A stretch of 64,000 nt of DNA from Salinicola halimionae (GCF_003206065.1 NZ_PZJQ01000004.1:133554-197553), one strand, 5' to 3'. Counted from the first letter of the stretch, positions 10,132 through 19,371 are shown. The notes: generated by a model from the letters alone, not told the origin. Numbers and translations are program-made.

Positions 10132-13100
10132 TCAGGATTCGTCGTCCCCCGACAGTCTCGCCGCGCGACTCGCCTGCAGCGTGCGGGTCATCAGCGCGCG
10201 CAGGGCTGCAGGGCGCACCGGCTTGAGCAGAATCTGATAACCGCCGCGCTTGATTTCCTCGGCGACCTCTTCGGTACGGTCGGCAGTGATCACGATGCCC
10301 GGCACCGCTTGTTCAAAGAGCTCTTCCAGCGCTTCAAGCGCCATCATTCCGGTGACTTCGTTGTCGAGATGATAGTCCGCCAGGATAGCGTCCGGATCGC
10401 CACCCATATTTCGGATCGCCGATTTGGCGCCGCCGATCGAGGTGGCGGTATAGACTTCGCAATCCCAGCCTTCCAGCATCGCTTTCATCCCTTCGAGAAT
10501 CAGGCGCTCGTTGTCGATGCATAGGATACGCGTGCCCCCCAGCTTGTTGCTGACCCGTTTGCTGGAGGCCGTCTCCTCCGGTTTGGCGGCGCCGCGCCTG
10601 CCGGGCACCAGCGGCACGGAAACCGAGAACACCGTGCCTGCACCAACCTGAGAACGGACGCGGATTGGATGATCCAGTACCCGACTCATGCGCTCGGCGA
10701 TCGACAGCCCCAGCCCCAGGCCGCGTTCGCTCTCCTTGTGTCGCGAAGCCTGATCGAGTCGTCGAAACTCCTGGAATATCTCGCTCAACTTGGATTCCGG
10801 AATCCCCGGACCGGTATCCCACACTTCGATCAACATGCATCCGGCATGACGCCGACAACCGAGCAGGACACGACCCTGTTGGGTGTAGCGCAGCGCATTG
10901 GAAAGAAAGTTCTGCACGATCCGGCGTAGCATCTGGGCATCGCTGTCGACCCACAGGCTGGTAGTGACCACTTCCAGGTCGAGACCGCGATCATCCGCCA
11001 TGACCTCGAATTCCGCGCGCAGCGGACGCAGGATATCCGCCAGCGGGAACTGGCTGCGGCGAGGTGTCAGCGCGCCGGCATCGAGCTTGGAGATATCGAG
11101 CAGCGTACCCAGCAGTTCCTCGGCGGCCTGCAGGGAATTGTCGATATGGCCGATGGTACGGCTGTGGTCGACATCCTCGATCTGCTGGCCGAGCGCCGAG
11201 GTGAAAAGCCGCGCTGCGTTCAGCGGTTGCAGCAGATCGTGGCTGGCCGCTGCCAGGAAGCGGGTCTTCGAGGCGTTGGCATCCTCGGCGGTCTGCTTGG
11301 CCTGTCGCAGGGCCAATTCGGCCTCGGCACGCACGCGGTTCTCCTGGCGCAGGGCCGCGTTGGCTTCGGAGAGTGCCTGGGTGCGCTCTCGTACGCGCTC
11401 CTCGAGATTTTCGTTGGTCTCGCGCAGCGCGATTTCGGCCAGGCGCCGCTCGGTGATGTCCTGATAGAGCGCGAAGAAACCGAGAATGCGCCCGCCTTCG
11501 CCGAAATGCGGGGTATAGGTCACCAGCATGTAGCGTATGCCGCCATCACCGTCGTCCAGCGAGATCTCGAAGGTAACCCGTTCGCCTGTCAGCGCGCGCT
11601 GCATCCAGGGCATGCGCTGACGTGCGGTCTGCGGCGGCAGCACGTTTTCCGCGCGCTCACCGATCACCGCATTGCGATCGATCCCCATCGTCGCCTCGTA
11701 GGCGCGGTTGGTGAAAAGGTAACGGCACTCCTTGTCGAAGTAGGCGATCAGCGCCGGCACGTTATCGGTGTAAATGCGAATGTTGCTCTCGGAGCGGATC
11801 AGCGCTTCTTCGGTGCGCTTCTGCTGGGTGATGTCCTGGTAGGTGTAGACGAATCCGCCGCCCGGCATCGGATTACCCAGCACCTCGAGCACGCTGCCGT
11901 CGGGTCGATAGCGTTCATAGCGATGGGGCTTGCCGCTGCGGATATTGTCGATCAGCTGTTCGACGTGCTCTTCCGGATCGCCGGGCCCGTATTCACCATT
12001 GTGGGCGTTGTAGCGGAAGACTTTTTCCATCGGCGTGCCGACACGAATCAGATTGTCCGGAAAGCGGAAAATCTCCAGATAGCGCTGATTCCAGACCACC
12101 AGGTTGAGGTTCTGGTCGACCACACCGATGCCCTGATTGATGTTCTCGATAGTGGCCTGCAGCAGGGCGCGGTTGAACTCCAGCACCTGCGATGCTTCGT
12201 CGACGATCGAGATGACGTCCGAGATACCGATGCCGCGCCCCTGCAGCGCAGAGTTGACCACGATGCGTGACGATGAAGCGCCGAGCACCGAGGCCAGCAA
12301 GCGTTCGGTGAACTGGATGACGTCGATCGATGCCCGGGTGTTGTTCTCCATCGGTTTGGCGGTACGCCCGGCGTAGTCCTCGAAGGCGCGCTCGACCTGC
12401 GACTTGCCCAGAAAGCGCTCGCACAGCACCTTGAGATCGCCGACGGTGGTGGCGCCGGTCCAGGGACGATTGACCGTGGTCTGGCGAGTCTCGATGCTGT
12501 CGACGAACAGCGAAGCCTGAATACGATCGACCACGCGTTGCGGGGTCAGCTGCGAGATGAAGATATAGAAAAACAGGTTCAAGCCCAGCGACAGCATGAC
12601 GCCGTGGGCGAAACTGTCGGTGACGTTGAGGCCAAAGAGGTGTAGCGGCGATAGCCACGTCACCCCCAGAGGGCCACCAACCAGCCACGCTTCCGGTAGC
12701 AGATTGGCCTGGATCAATGCCGGCATCAGCAGGGTATAGGCCCAGATCACGAAGCCGACGTTGAGGCCGGTGACGACGCCGAGACGATTGCCCCGTTTCC
12801 AGTAAAGCCCCCCGAGCACCGCCGGAGCGAATTGCGCCGCAGCGGAGAGCGATAGCAGGCCGGTCGCGGCGAGTGAGCTGTATTCGGCCACCAGCTGATA
12901 GAACAGGTAGGCGAGGGCGAGAATAACGACGATGGTGATTCGTCTGGCTCGCAGCACCATTCGGCCGTAGTCCCGTGGCTGCTGCTCGAACCAGCGCAGC
13001 CGGAACAGTGCTGGCAGCACGATCTCGTTGGAGATCATGATGGCATTGGAGACGACGGCCATGATCACCATGCCGGTGGCCGCCGACAGGCCGCCGACGA

Positions 13101-14100
13101 AGGTCATCATCGCAAGCCAAGGTTGATTGGCGACGATAGGCAGGGCGAGAACGTAGCTATCCGGCGAGAGGTCGCCGCCGGGGAACAGCGTAAGCCCCGC
13201 TGCGGCCAACGGTAGAACGAAGAAGCCGATCGCCACCAGGTAGATTGGAAATAGCCAGCGCGCCCGTTTGGCGTCATCGGCATGGGTGTTTTCTACCACC
13301 GTGATATGGAACTGGCGCGGTAGGCAGAAGACCGCCAGCATCGCGAGTAGTGTCTGGGTCCAGAAGCCGGTATCGAAGTTCTGTTCGGTCAGCTGCTGCT
13401 GCAACTTCAGATAAGTATCGGCACGCGTCAGAAGTTCGCCCAGGCCATCGAACATGCCCCAGGTGACGTAGGCGCCTAGCACCAGAAATACCAGCAACTT
13501 GACCACCGATTCGAAGGCGATCGCCTGAATCAACCCCTCGTGGTGTTCGGTGGCGTTGGTATCTCGGGTACCGAAGAGGATCGCAAAGGCCGCCATGAAA
13601 ATGGCGATGTAGAAAGCGGTGTCGTCGACGATCGGGGCCTTGATCGCTTCTCCATCGCTGGTCATCACCTGGAATGCGGTGGAAACCGCTTTCAGCTGCA
13701 GGGCAATGTAGGGCAGTGTTCCGATCAGCGCGATCAGGCTGGCAAACGCGGCCAGTGACTGCGACTTGCCGTAGCGAGAGGCGATGAAGTCGGCAATCGA
13801 GGTGACGTTCTGGCGTTTGGCGACGCGGATCATCTTGGTGATCACTGGCCAGAACAGCAGAAACGTCAGTACCGGGCCAAAGAAGATGCTGGCGAATGAC
13901 CAGCCCGATGTCGCCGCTTGGCCGACGCTGCCGTAGAAGGTCCAGGACGTGCAGTAAACCGCCAGCGCCAGACTGTAGACGATGGGCCGACGATTCGCCG
14001 GGCCGTGACGCCTGGCGTGGCGGTCTCCCCGCCAGGCAACCGCGAACAGCGTGGCGACGTAGAGCAATGCCACGACGATCAACAACCCGCCTTGAAACAT
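10132..14100 (-). CDS. crbS: CrbS/CbrA-type hybrid histidine kinase with N-terminal SLC5 transporter domain
   Basis: 1322-residue hybrid sensor. Residues about 1-520 form a sodium/solute symporter (SLC5) fold with a dozen or so membrane segments. About 530-640 is a linker like that of CbrA-type kinases; PAS domains lie near 640-760 and 770-890, then a coiled coil 885-945. The kinase core has phospho-acceptor His954 (ASHDLLQPLN), N1064/N1068, G1 DTGPGI (1095) and G2 GLGLGL (1127). A C-terminal receiver has phospho-acceptor Asp1242 (ILADYHLD) and Lys1293. The start at 14100 is set by GGGAGAG upstream. Next to an ActP-like symporter/DUF4212 pair, this fits CrbS, which controls acetate use in Vibrio and Pseudomonas (MxtR/CrbS). 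The cognate LuxR-type CrbR is not in the window. CbrA is an alternative name, but CbrA lacks a receiver. Confidence 0.82.
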   Translation of the reverse strand: MFQGGLLIVVALLYVATLFAVAWRGDRHARRHGPANRRPIVYSLALAVYCTSWTFYGSVGQAATSGWSFASIFFGPVLTFLLFWPVITKMIRVAKRQNVTSIADFIASRYGKSQSLAAFASLIALIGTLPYIALQLKAVSTAFQVMTSDGEAIKAPIVDDTAFYIAIFMAAFAILFGTRDTNATEHHEGLIQAIAFESVVKLLVFLVLGAYVTWGMFDGLGELLTRADTYLKLQQQLTEQNFDTGFWTQTLLAMLAVFCLPRQFHITVVENTHADDAKRARWLFPIYLVAIGFFVLPLAAAGLTLFPGGDLSPDSYVLALPIVANQPWLAMMTFVGGLSAATGMVIMAVVSNAIMISNEIVLPALFRLRWFEQQPRDYGRMVLRARRITIVVILALAYLFYQLVAEYSSLAATGLLSLSAAAQFAPAVLGGLYWKRGNRLGVVTGLNVGFVIWAYTLLMPALIQANLLPEAWLVGGPLGVTWLSPLHLFGLNVTDSFAHGVMLSLGLNLFFYIFISQLTPQRVVDRIQASLFVDSIETRQTTVNRPWTGATTVGDLKVLCERFLGKSQVERAFEDYAGRTAKPMENNTRASIDVIQFTERLLASVLGASSSRIVVNSALQGRGIGISDVISIVDEASQVLEFNRALLQATIENINQGIGVVDQNLNLVVWNQRYLEIFRFPDNLIRVGTPMEKVFRYNAHNGEYGPGDPEEHVEQLIDNIRSGKPHRYERYRPDGSVLEVLGNPMPGGGFVYTYQDITQQKRTEEALIRSESNIRIYTDNVPALIAYFDKECRYLFTNRAYEATMGIDRNAVIGERAENVLPPQTARQRMPWMQRALTGERVTFEISLDDGDGGIRYMLVTYTPHFGEGGRILGFFALYQDITERRLAEIALRETNENLEERVRERTQALSEANAALRQENRVRAEAELALRQAKQTAEDANASKTRFLAAASHDLLQPLNAARLFTSALGQQIEDVDHSRTIGHIDNSLQAAEELLGTLLDISKLDAGALTPRRSQFPLADILRPLRAEFEVMADDRGLDLEVVTTSLWVDSDAQMLRRIVQNFLSNALRYTQQGRVLLGCRRHAGCMLIEVWDTGPGIPESKLSEIFQEFRRLDQASRHKESERGLGLGLSIAERMSRVLDHPIRVRSQVGAGTVFSVSVPLVPGRRGAAKPEETASSKRVSNKLGGTRILCIDNERLILEGMKAMLEGWDCEVYTATSIGGAKSAIRNMGGDPDAILADYHLDNEVTGMMALEALEELFEQAVPGIVITADRTEEVAEEIKRGGYQILLKPVRPAALRALMTRTLQASRAARLSGDDES

Positions 14101-14196
14101 GAATTCTCTCCCTTGAACTGCGGCCATTCTAGGGCAATGCCGACCATGAGGGCAGCCGCGATCCCGGGCTTTGTGACAATGGTGACGCGTGCCGCG

Positions 14197-14712
14197 TCAG
14201 CCCTCGGAACATACCGTCTCGAGTTGTGGGTCGTCGCTTGCGAGATGACGCAAGCGGTCGACGTCGGGCTGGCGACTGTCGCCGACGAGCGGGACGCTTT
14301 CCCGGGCGCTGCAATTCATCAGGTAAGCCTGGTGTGTCAGCACGTCGCGATACTGCATCTCGAAACGATAGAGAATGAACTCGACGAGTCGCTCGCCGTC
14401 GGCTCGCGATTTCACCAGGTTGTCCCGATCCACGACGCTGAACGCCGTGGTCAGTGGGTAGAGGTAAGTCCATGGGCGCCACAGCATCCGGCTTTCATCG
14501 GTCGATACCACTTGTGCTGATTCGGGCAGCTGCTGGCGCTTGTTCCCATACCAGTCGTATTCGTAGTTGATCTGGTAGGCCAATAGCCCCAGGCCTGCGC
14601 AGACCGGAATGATCCAGCGTGGGAGGCGCTTGCCGCTGAGCATGCGCAGCAACAGCGCTACGCCGGCGGCCCCCAGGCTAGCGGAGGCTGCCGCGACCAA
14701 ATGCCATATCAT
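14197..14712 (-). CDS. small membrane protein of unknown function in the symporter locus
   Basis: 171 residues. The N-terminus holds two hydrophobic segments (about 3-23 and 33-48), then a polar domain with the conserved-looking stretches YEYDWYGNKRQQLP and WRPWTYLYPLTTAF. The topology suggests two membrane helices with the rest in the periplasm or cytoplasm; there is no lipobox. It lies between the symporter gene and the hybrid kinase on the same strand. I do not recognise a named domain. Position suggests a role linked to the symporter or kinase, but this is inference only. The start ATG at 14712 has AAGGA eight bases upstream. A hairpin separates it from the symporter gene. Confidence 0.75.
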   Translation of the reverse strand: MIWHLVAAASASLGAAGVALLLRMLSGKRLPRWIIPVCAGLGLLAYQINYEYDWYGNKRQQLPESAQVVSTDESRMLWRPWTYLYPLTTAFSVVDRDNLVKSRADGERLVEFILYRFEMQYRDVLTHQAYLMNCSARESVPLVGDSRQPDVDRLRHLASDDPQLETVCSEG

Positions 14713-14730
14713 AGTGAGTCCTTGCTCAAA

Positions 14731-14761
14731 GAATCGGGCTTCCCGCTGGGAAGCCCGATTC
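14731..14761 (-). terminator. hairpin after the symporter gene
   Basis: Perfect 14-bp stem GAATCGGGCTTCCC / GGGAAGCCCGATTC with loop GCT. On the minus strand it is followed by only TTT, so it may be a leaky terminator that reduces expression of the downstream membrane protein and kinase relative to the symporter. Confidence 0.7.
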
Positions 14762-14804
14762 GATTGGAACCAGTTAGCCTGGCTCGTCAGGGAGGCATTG
14801 TCGC

Positions 14805-16586
14805 TTAGTGATCGATCGCGGTGCCAGCCCCCTTCGGATAGCGTACGCTCTCCACCAGATCCTGGATCTCCTGCGGCGGCTCCTCGGTGACGCTGGAAAC
14901 CATATAGGCCACAGCGAAGTTGAGGATGGCGCCCACGGCGCCGATGGATAGCGGCGAAATGCCCAGCACCCAGTTGGCATCGGTATCCGGCAGATTGTTG
15001 GTCCCCGGAATGAAGAACCAGCCTTTGTATACGAAGATGTACACCAAGGTGAAGATCAGACCCGACACCATGCCGGCGATCGCTCCCTTATCGTTGATAC
15101 GCTTGGAGAAGATCCCCATCATCAGCGCTGGAAACAGCGAGGCGGCGGCGATACCGAAGGCTAGCGCCACGACCTGAGCGGCGAATCCGGGCGGATTGAC
15201 GCCGAGGTAGGTCGCGACGACGATGGCCACGGACATCGAGATGCGCGCTGCCCGCAGTTCACCTTTCTCGGTGATCTTGGGGTTGATCGCTCCCTTGATC
15301 AGGTCATGACTGATCGCCGAGGAAATCGCCAGTAACAGGCCTGCCGCAGTGGACAGCGCTGCCGCCAGGCCGCCCGCTGCAATCAGGCCGACCACCCAGC
15401 CGGGTAAGTTCGCGATTTCGGGGTTGGCCAACACCAGGATATCGTTGCTGACCTCCAGCTCGTTGCCTTGCCAACCGCGGTCGGAGAAGTCGGCGGCGTT
15501 GTTGTAGAGTTGAATTTTGCCGTCGTTATTCTTGTCCTCGAAGGTGATCAGCCCGGTTTCCTCCCAGGTACGAATCCAGTCGGGACGGTCTGCATAAGCA
15601 ATAGGATTGGCAGCGGCGTCCTCGTAGTTCTCGACCTGAGCGGCCATGTCCGGATAGATGGTGGTCACCAGGTTGAGGCGGGCCATCGAGGCCACGGCCG
15701 GCGCCGTCAGGTAGAGCAGGCCAATGAATACCAGCGCCCAGCCGGCGGACCAGCGTGCGTCGGCAACCTTGGGAACGGTGAAAAAGCGCATGATGACGTG
15801 CGGCAACCCCGCGGTACCGATCATCAGCGAGAGCGTGAACAGCACCATGTTCAACTTGTTGTCGACCATCGCCGTGTATTCATTGAAGCCCAGCGCGGTA
15901 ACGACCTCGTTGAGCTTGGACAGCAGAGGCTCGCCGGAGGCGCTGTGATCGGAAAATAGCCCGAGTGGCGGTATCGGGTTGTCGGTCAGTTCCAGCGAAA
16001 TGAACACCGCCGGGATGGTGTAGGCGACGATCAGCACGATGTATTGAGCCACCTGGGTATAGGTAATGCCCTTCATGCCTCCCAGAACCGAATAGAAGAA
16101 CACCACCACTGCGGCGATGATCAGACCGGTGGTCGCGTCGACTTCCAGAAAGCGCGAGAAGGCCACGCCGGCACCGGCCATCTGTCCGATGACGTAGGTG
16201 AGCGAGGCCACGATCAGGCAGACCACCGCTACCATGCGCGCCGATTTGCTGTAGAAGCGGTCGCCGATGAACTCGGGGACGGTAAACTTGCCGAACTTGC
16301 GCAGGTACGGTGCCAGCAGCAGTGCCAGCAGGACATAGCCACCGGTCCAGCCCATCAGAAAGGTGGAAGCACCATAGCCTGCCGAGGCGATGATGCCCGC
16401 CATGGAAATGAACGAGGCGGCGGACATCCAGTCGGCGCCGATCGCCATGCCGTTGGTGATCGGGTGCACCCCGCCGCCTGCAACGTAGAAGTCCTTGGTC
16501 GTACCGGCCTTGGCCCAGATCGCTATGCCAATGTAGATGGCGAAAGAGCCCCCTACAAAGAGAAAGTTGATCGCAAATTGACTCAT
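14805..16586 (-). CDS. sodium:solute symporter, ActP/VC2705-like (probable acetate/carboxylate uptake)
   Basis: 593-residue SLC5-family symporter with about 13 membrane segments. It begins MSQFAINFLFVGGSFAIYIG and has the family features GADWMSAASFISMAGIIASAGY and GTAGLPHVIMRFFTVP. A periplasmic loop insert of roughly 70 residues between membrane segments carries an EF-hand-like DKNNDGKIQLYN. This subfamily is normally paired with a DUF4212 protein, and the pair is present here: the DUF4212 gene ends six bases before this start. Substrate is inferred as acetate or another short carboxylate driven by Na+, from similarity to ActP and the neighbouring CrbS-like kinase. GGGGAG ten bases upstream supports the start. 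Confidence 0.83.
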   Translation of the reverse strand: MSQFAINFLFVGGSFAIYIGIAIWAKAGTTKDFYVAGGGVHPITNGMAIGADWMSAASFISMAGIIASAGYGASTFLMGWTGGYVLLALLLAPYLRKFGKFTVPEFIGDRFYSKSARMVAVVCLIVASLTYVIGQMAGAGVAFSRFLEVDATTGLIIAAVVVFFYSVLGGMKGITYTQVAQYIVLIVAYTIPAVFISLELTDNPIPPLGLFSDHSASGEPLLSKLNEVVTALGFNEYTAMVDNKLNMVLFTLSLMIGTAGLPHVIMRFFTVPKVADARWSAGWALVFIGLLYLTAPAVASMARLNLVTTIYPDMAAQVENYEDAAANPIAYADRPDWIRTWEETGLITFEDKNNDGKIQLYNNAADFSDRGWQGNELEVSNDILVLANPEIANLPGWVVGLIAAGGLAAALSTAAGLLLAISSAISHDLIKGAINPKITEKGELRAARISMSVAIVVATYLGVNPPGFAAQVVALAFGIAAASLFPALMMGIFSKRINDKGAIAGMVSGLIFTLVYIFVYKGWFFIPGTNNLPDTDANWVLGISPLSIGAVGAILNFAVAYMVSSVTEEPPQEIQDLVESVRYPKGAGTAIDH

Positions 16587-16592
16587 GCAGGC

Positions 16593-16853
16593 TTACTCCC
16601 CAAGACCGAATTTTTTGTCCAGTCGGTTCATCTTCCAGGCATAGAAGAAGATCAGGCCGATGAAGATCAGAATGGATCCCTGTTGAGCGAACCAGAAACC
16701 CAGGTCGGTACCGCCGACGGATATACCGGCGAGCAGGGGGCGCAACAGGATGGCGCAGCCATAGGACACCAGCGCCCAGACGATCAGGCAGCCGGTTATC
16801 AGGCGAAGATTCGCCTTCCAATAGGCAGCAGCGTTGGAGTTGTCATCTGCCAT
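16593..16853 (-). CDS. DUF4212 small subunit of the sodium symporter
   Basis: 86 residues with two membrane helices (about 18-37 and 53-72) joined by a short loop, ending MNRLDKKFGLGE. The pattern NAAAYWKANLRLITGCL near the N-terminus and FWFAQQGSILIFIGLIFFYA in the second helix is the DUF4212 family, always found just before VC2705-type SLC5 symporters. Likely an accessory subunit in the inner membrane. It is the first gene of the minus-strand unit DUF4212-symporter-membrane protein-crbS. GGAGAA nine bases upstream sets the start. Confidence 0.87.
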   Translation of the reverse strand: MADDNSNAAAYWKANLRLITGCLIVWALVSYGCAILLRPLLAGISVGGTDLGFWFAQQGSILIFIGLIFFYAWKMNRLDKKFGLGE

Positions 16854-16943
16854 ATTATCGTTCTCCGCGTCATTCGAGGTGGGAAGTGGCTCTTAGGTTA
16901 TGCGTACCCGGTAGGGCAACCGCTCCTCTACAGCTGTATTAAT

Positions 16944-16958
16944 CATGAACGGTTCATG
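16944..16958. promoter_or_regulatory. palindrome, candidate operator upstream of the symporter unit
   Basis: CATGAAC-G-GTTCATG is a perfect inverted repeat centred about 98 bases before the DUF4212 start. Size and symmetry suit a dimeric regulator; the binding protein is unknown. Confidence 0.35.
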
Positions 16959-17224
16959 TGCGTGCGAATGACGCGCGGGAATGGTTCGACCGATTAGTGC
17001 TTTTCGATCACTCATGGCATAGCGACTAAAGTCGTCCTTCCTTCGCGCATGACTCGTTGACGAGAGGCATTTACCGACATGCGATTGCTCTGTGTAACTC
17101 AATAGCAATATTGGACAACGAAAACAAGAAGTTAAAGACCCTACCTTAGTATCGCTAGAAAAAAATTCGCTATTATTTGTTTATATACAATTAGTTGGTC
17201 GTGAGTTGGAGGAAGTGTTTGCGA

Positions 17225-17299
17225 ATGCACCTCAGCTTTTACAAGACGATAGTCTCGGTGGAAATAGAAGAGGGTGATGAGCTCAGTCTGGAGTTATAG
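17225..17299 (+). CDS. possible 24-residue small protein
   Basis: ATG at 17225 to TAG at 17297, product MHLSFYKTIVSVEIEEGDEL plus four residues. GGAGGAAG (17208-17215) lies 9-12 bases upstream. It is acidic in its second half and has no membrane segment. It sits alone in the divergent region on the plus strand, about 250 bases before the cNMP/CBS gene. It could be a leader peptide, a small protein or chance; no homolog is known to me. Confidence 0.22.
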   Translation: MHLSFYKTIVSVEIEEGDELSLEL

Positions 17300-17351
17300 G
17301 CCGATGGTCTAATTTTCGTCGTCAAGTGGCGATTGGTTGGGCTAATCCCCA

Positions 17352-17367
17352 AATGGTAATTATCATT
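17352..17367. promoter_or_regulatory. Fur-box-like interrupted palindrome
   Basis: AATGGTAATTATCATT is self-complementary except for one mismatched pair. Aligned to the 19-bp Fur consensus I count 12 matches. It is 184 bases before the cNMP/CBS gene. Confidence 0.25.
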
Positions 17368-17550
17368 AAACGGTATCGGCGTGGCATACAAGACATAATG
17401 TGAGGGTTACGGGAAATGAGTCTGCAAAGCATCATCGATATTTAACTTTCGCCTGGACTTCGACTCGATGGAGCCTTTTCAAGGGTAAGCTCACGTGACT
17501 GAAACGATACGGTATTTAGAGCAGACCGTCGCCGCCATGGTCGGGGCCGC

Positions 17551-19371
17551 ATGATGGTCGACATCGACCTTTCTCAGCCACCTTTTACGCTGCTCGACGA
17601 TAGCGGGCGAAAGCGCGTGCTTCGTGGCGTCGACCTGATCTATTTCGATAGCGGCGAGGTCATTCTCGAAGCCGGCCAGTCAGGCGAGTGCGTGTACATC
17701 ATCCACAAGGGCGAAGTCGCGGAGCTCGACCCTCATGCGCCGGATAGACAGTCGCGCATTGCCCATTACACTGCCGGCGACCTGTTCGGGGCTATCAGTA
17801 TCCTCAACGGCACCAGTCGCTATCGCTTCCAGGCAGAACAGGAAAGCCTCTGCTACGTGATGCCGAAAGCACTTTTCGAGCGCCTATGCGGCGATTACCC
17901 GACTTTTGCCGAATTTTTCCGTCGCGGGCTGGCGCAAAAGACCCGATTGTTAGCCGAGCGTCGCGTCGAAAGCGGTGTGAATATGGCGGGCTTCATGCTC
18001 GCAAGAATCAGCGATTGCATGCGGGCGCCGCTGATCGTCGATGCGACCACCAGTATCGCCGCGGCGGTCGCCCAGCTCAACGAGAACCATGCTGATAGCC
18101 TGCTGGTCGGCAAGGCCGGTCGCTTCGGTGTAGTCACCAAGACCGATTTGCTCAATGCGTTGGTGATGGAAGGCGCGACGCAGGAGCGTCCGGTCTTCGC
18201 CATCGCCCACTTCGAACTGGTTTCTGCCGGCCCCGATCAGTATCTGTTCGAAGCGCTGGTACAAATGACCCGTCATGAGGTGGCCAGAGTGGTGGTGGTC
18301 GAACGGGGTCGGCCGGTAGGCGTGGTCGAGCTGACCGATGTGCTCAGCTATTTCTCGAGCCGCTCCTACATGGTCAGTCTCGAGCTTGAGAAGGCTGACG
18401 ATCTCGAGGCTCTGGCTCGCGCCAGCGCGCGGCTACCGGGGATGGTTCAGACGCTGATGTCCCAAGGGATCAAGCTTCGCTTCGTCATGGACCTGCTGGC
18501 AGCGCTCAACGGACGCATCGTCAACAAGGCCTTCCAGTTTCTCATCGAGCCTCGCTATCGCACTCAGAGCTGTCTATTGGTAATGGGCAGTGAAGGGCGT
18601 GGCGAGCAGATTCTCAAGACCGATCAGGACAACGCGCTGATCGTGGCCGATGACGCCGATTGGGCGGAGTGCGCCGTCGCCATGCAGCGATTGACCGAAA
18701 CGCTCTACACGCTGGGTTATCCGCCATGCCCGGGTAATATCATGGTCTCCAACCCGGCCTGGGTGAACAGCGAGTCAGGCTGGCGGCGGACGATCTCGCA
18801 CTGGGCCGAGCGGCGTGACGGCGCTTCGCTGATGAATCTGGCCATCATGCTCGATGCGTCCGGTGTGGCCGGCGATACCCGTTTGCTGGAGCGCCTGCGC
18901 GAGCATCTGCTGGCGAGCTGCTCGCACGATGAATTGCTGCTTTCCTACTTTGCTCGGGCCGCGCTGCATTTCAATGCGCCGCTGACTCTTTTCGGCACGC
19001 TCAAGAGACCCAGGCACGGCATCGACATCAAGAAGGGTGGCATCTTTCCGATCGTCCACGGGGTGCGTACCTTGGCGCTGGAATGCCGCGTCACGGCGAC
19101 ATCGACCCTGGCCCGGCTGGAGGTACTTGCCGGACAAGGGCGGCTGGAAGCGGACTTTGCCGCGGATCTCGGCGAGGCGCTGACGCTGTTCACCGAACTG
19201 CGCCTCAGGCAACAGCTGGCGCAACTCGGCGGACGGGAGAACAGCGACGAACCCAATCTGGTCATGGTTCAGAATCTGTCATCGCTGGAGCGCGACCTGC
19301 TGCGCGAAGCGCTGCATATCGTCAAGGATTTCCAGCAACGCCTGACGCACCGTTTCCATCTCGAATACTGA
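17551..19371 (+). CDS. cNMP-binding / CBS-pair / DUF294 putative nucleotidyltransferase
   Basis: 606-residue cytoplasmic protein. Order: cyclic-nucleotide-binding fold about 20-135 (EVILEAGQSGECVYIIHKGE), a CBS pair about 150-275, DUF294 nucleotidyltransferase-like domain about 290-430 with the GSEGRGEQILKTDQDNALI signature (G-S-E-G-R-x-E then D-x-D), and the DUF294 C-terminal helical domain to the end. The family resembles GlnD-type nucleotidyltransferases; substrate not established. It regularly neighbours VC2705-type symporters and a DEDDh exonuclease, as here. An energy- or nucleotide-sensing control of acetate uptake or metabolism is a reasonable inference. ATGATG at 17551 gives two adjacent starts; there is no strong ribosome-binding site. 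Confidence 0.85.
   Translation: MMVDIDLSQPPFTLLDDSGRKRVLRGVDLIYFDSGEVILEAGQSGECVYIIHKGEVAELDPHAPDRQSRIAHYTAGDLFGAISILNGTSRYRFQAEQESLCYVMPKALFERLCGDYPTFAEFFRRGLAQKTRLLAERRVESGVNMAGFMLARISDCMRAPLIVDATTSIAAAVAQLNENHADSLLVGKAGRFGVVTKTDLLNALVMEGATQERPVFAIAHFELVSAGPDQYLFEALVQMTRHEVARVVVVERGRPVGVVELTDVLSYFSSRSYMVSLELEKADDLEALARASARLPGMVQTLMSQGIKLRFVMDLLAALNGRIVNKAFQFLIEPRYRTQSCLLVMGSEGRGEQILKTDQDNALIVADDADWAECAVAMQRLTETLYTLGYPPCPGNIMVSNPAWVNSESGWRRTISHWAERRDGASLMNLAIMLDASGVAGDTRLLERLREHLLASCSHDELLLSYFARAALHFNAPLTLFGTLKRPRHGIDIKKGGIFPIVHGVRTLALECRVTATSTLARLEVLAGQGRLEADFAADLGEALTLFTELRLRQQLAQLGGRENSDEPNLVMVQNLSSLERDLLREALHIVKDFQQRLTHRFHLEY

Larger units (their letters stand above)
16854..17550. other. 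697-bp AT-richer divergent regulatory region
   Basis: Separates DUF4212 (minus) from the cNMP/CBS/DUF294 gene (plus). The stretch about 17090-17420 is clearly richer in A+T than its neighbours. It contains a perfect 7-bp palindrome (16944-16958), a small ORF with a Shine-Dalgarno sequence (17225-17299), an interrupted palindrome resembling a Fur box (17352-17367), and a 19-codon GTG frame ending on the start of the next gene (17495-17554). No tRNA or recognisable riboswitch was seen. Confidence 0.6.

Noticed and set aside
11146-12270. 374-codon plus-strand frame opposite the hybrid kinase
   Set aside because: Antisense to conserved PAS and kinase domains; composition typical of a GC-rich shadow frame.
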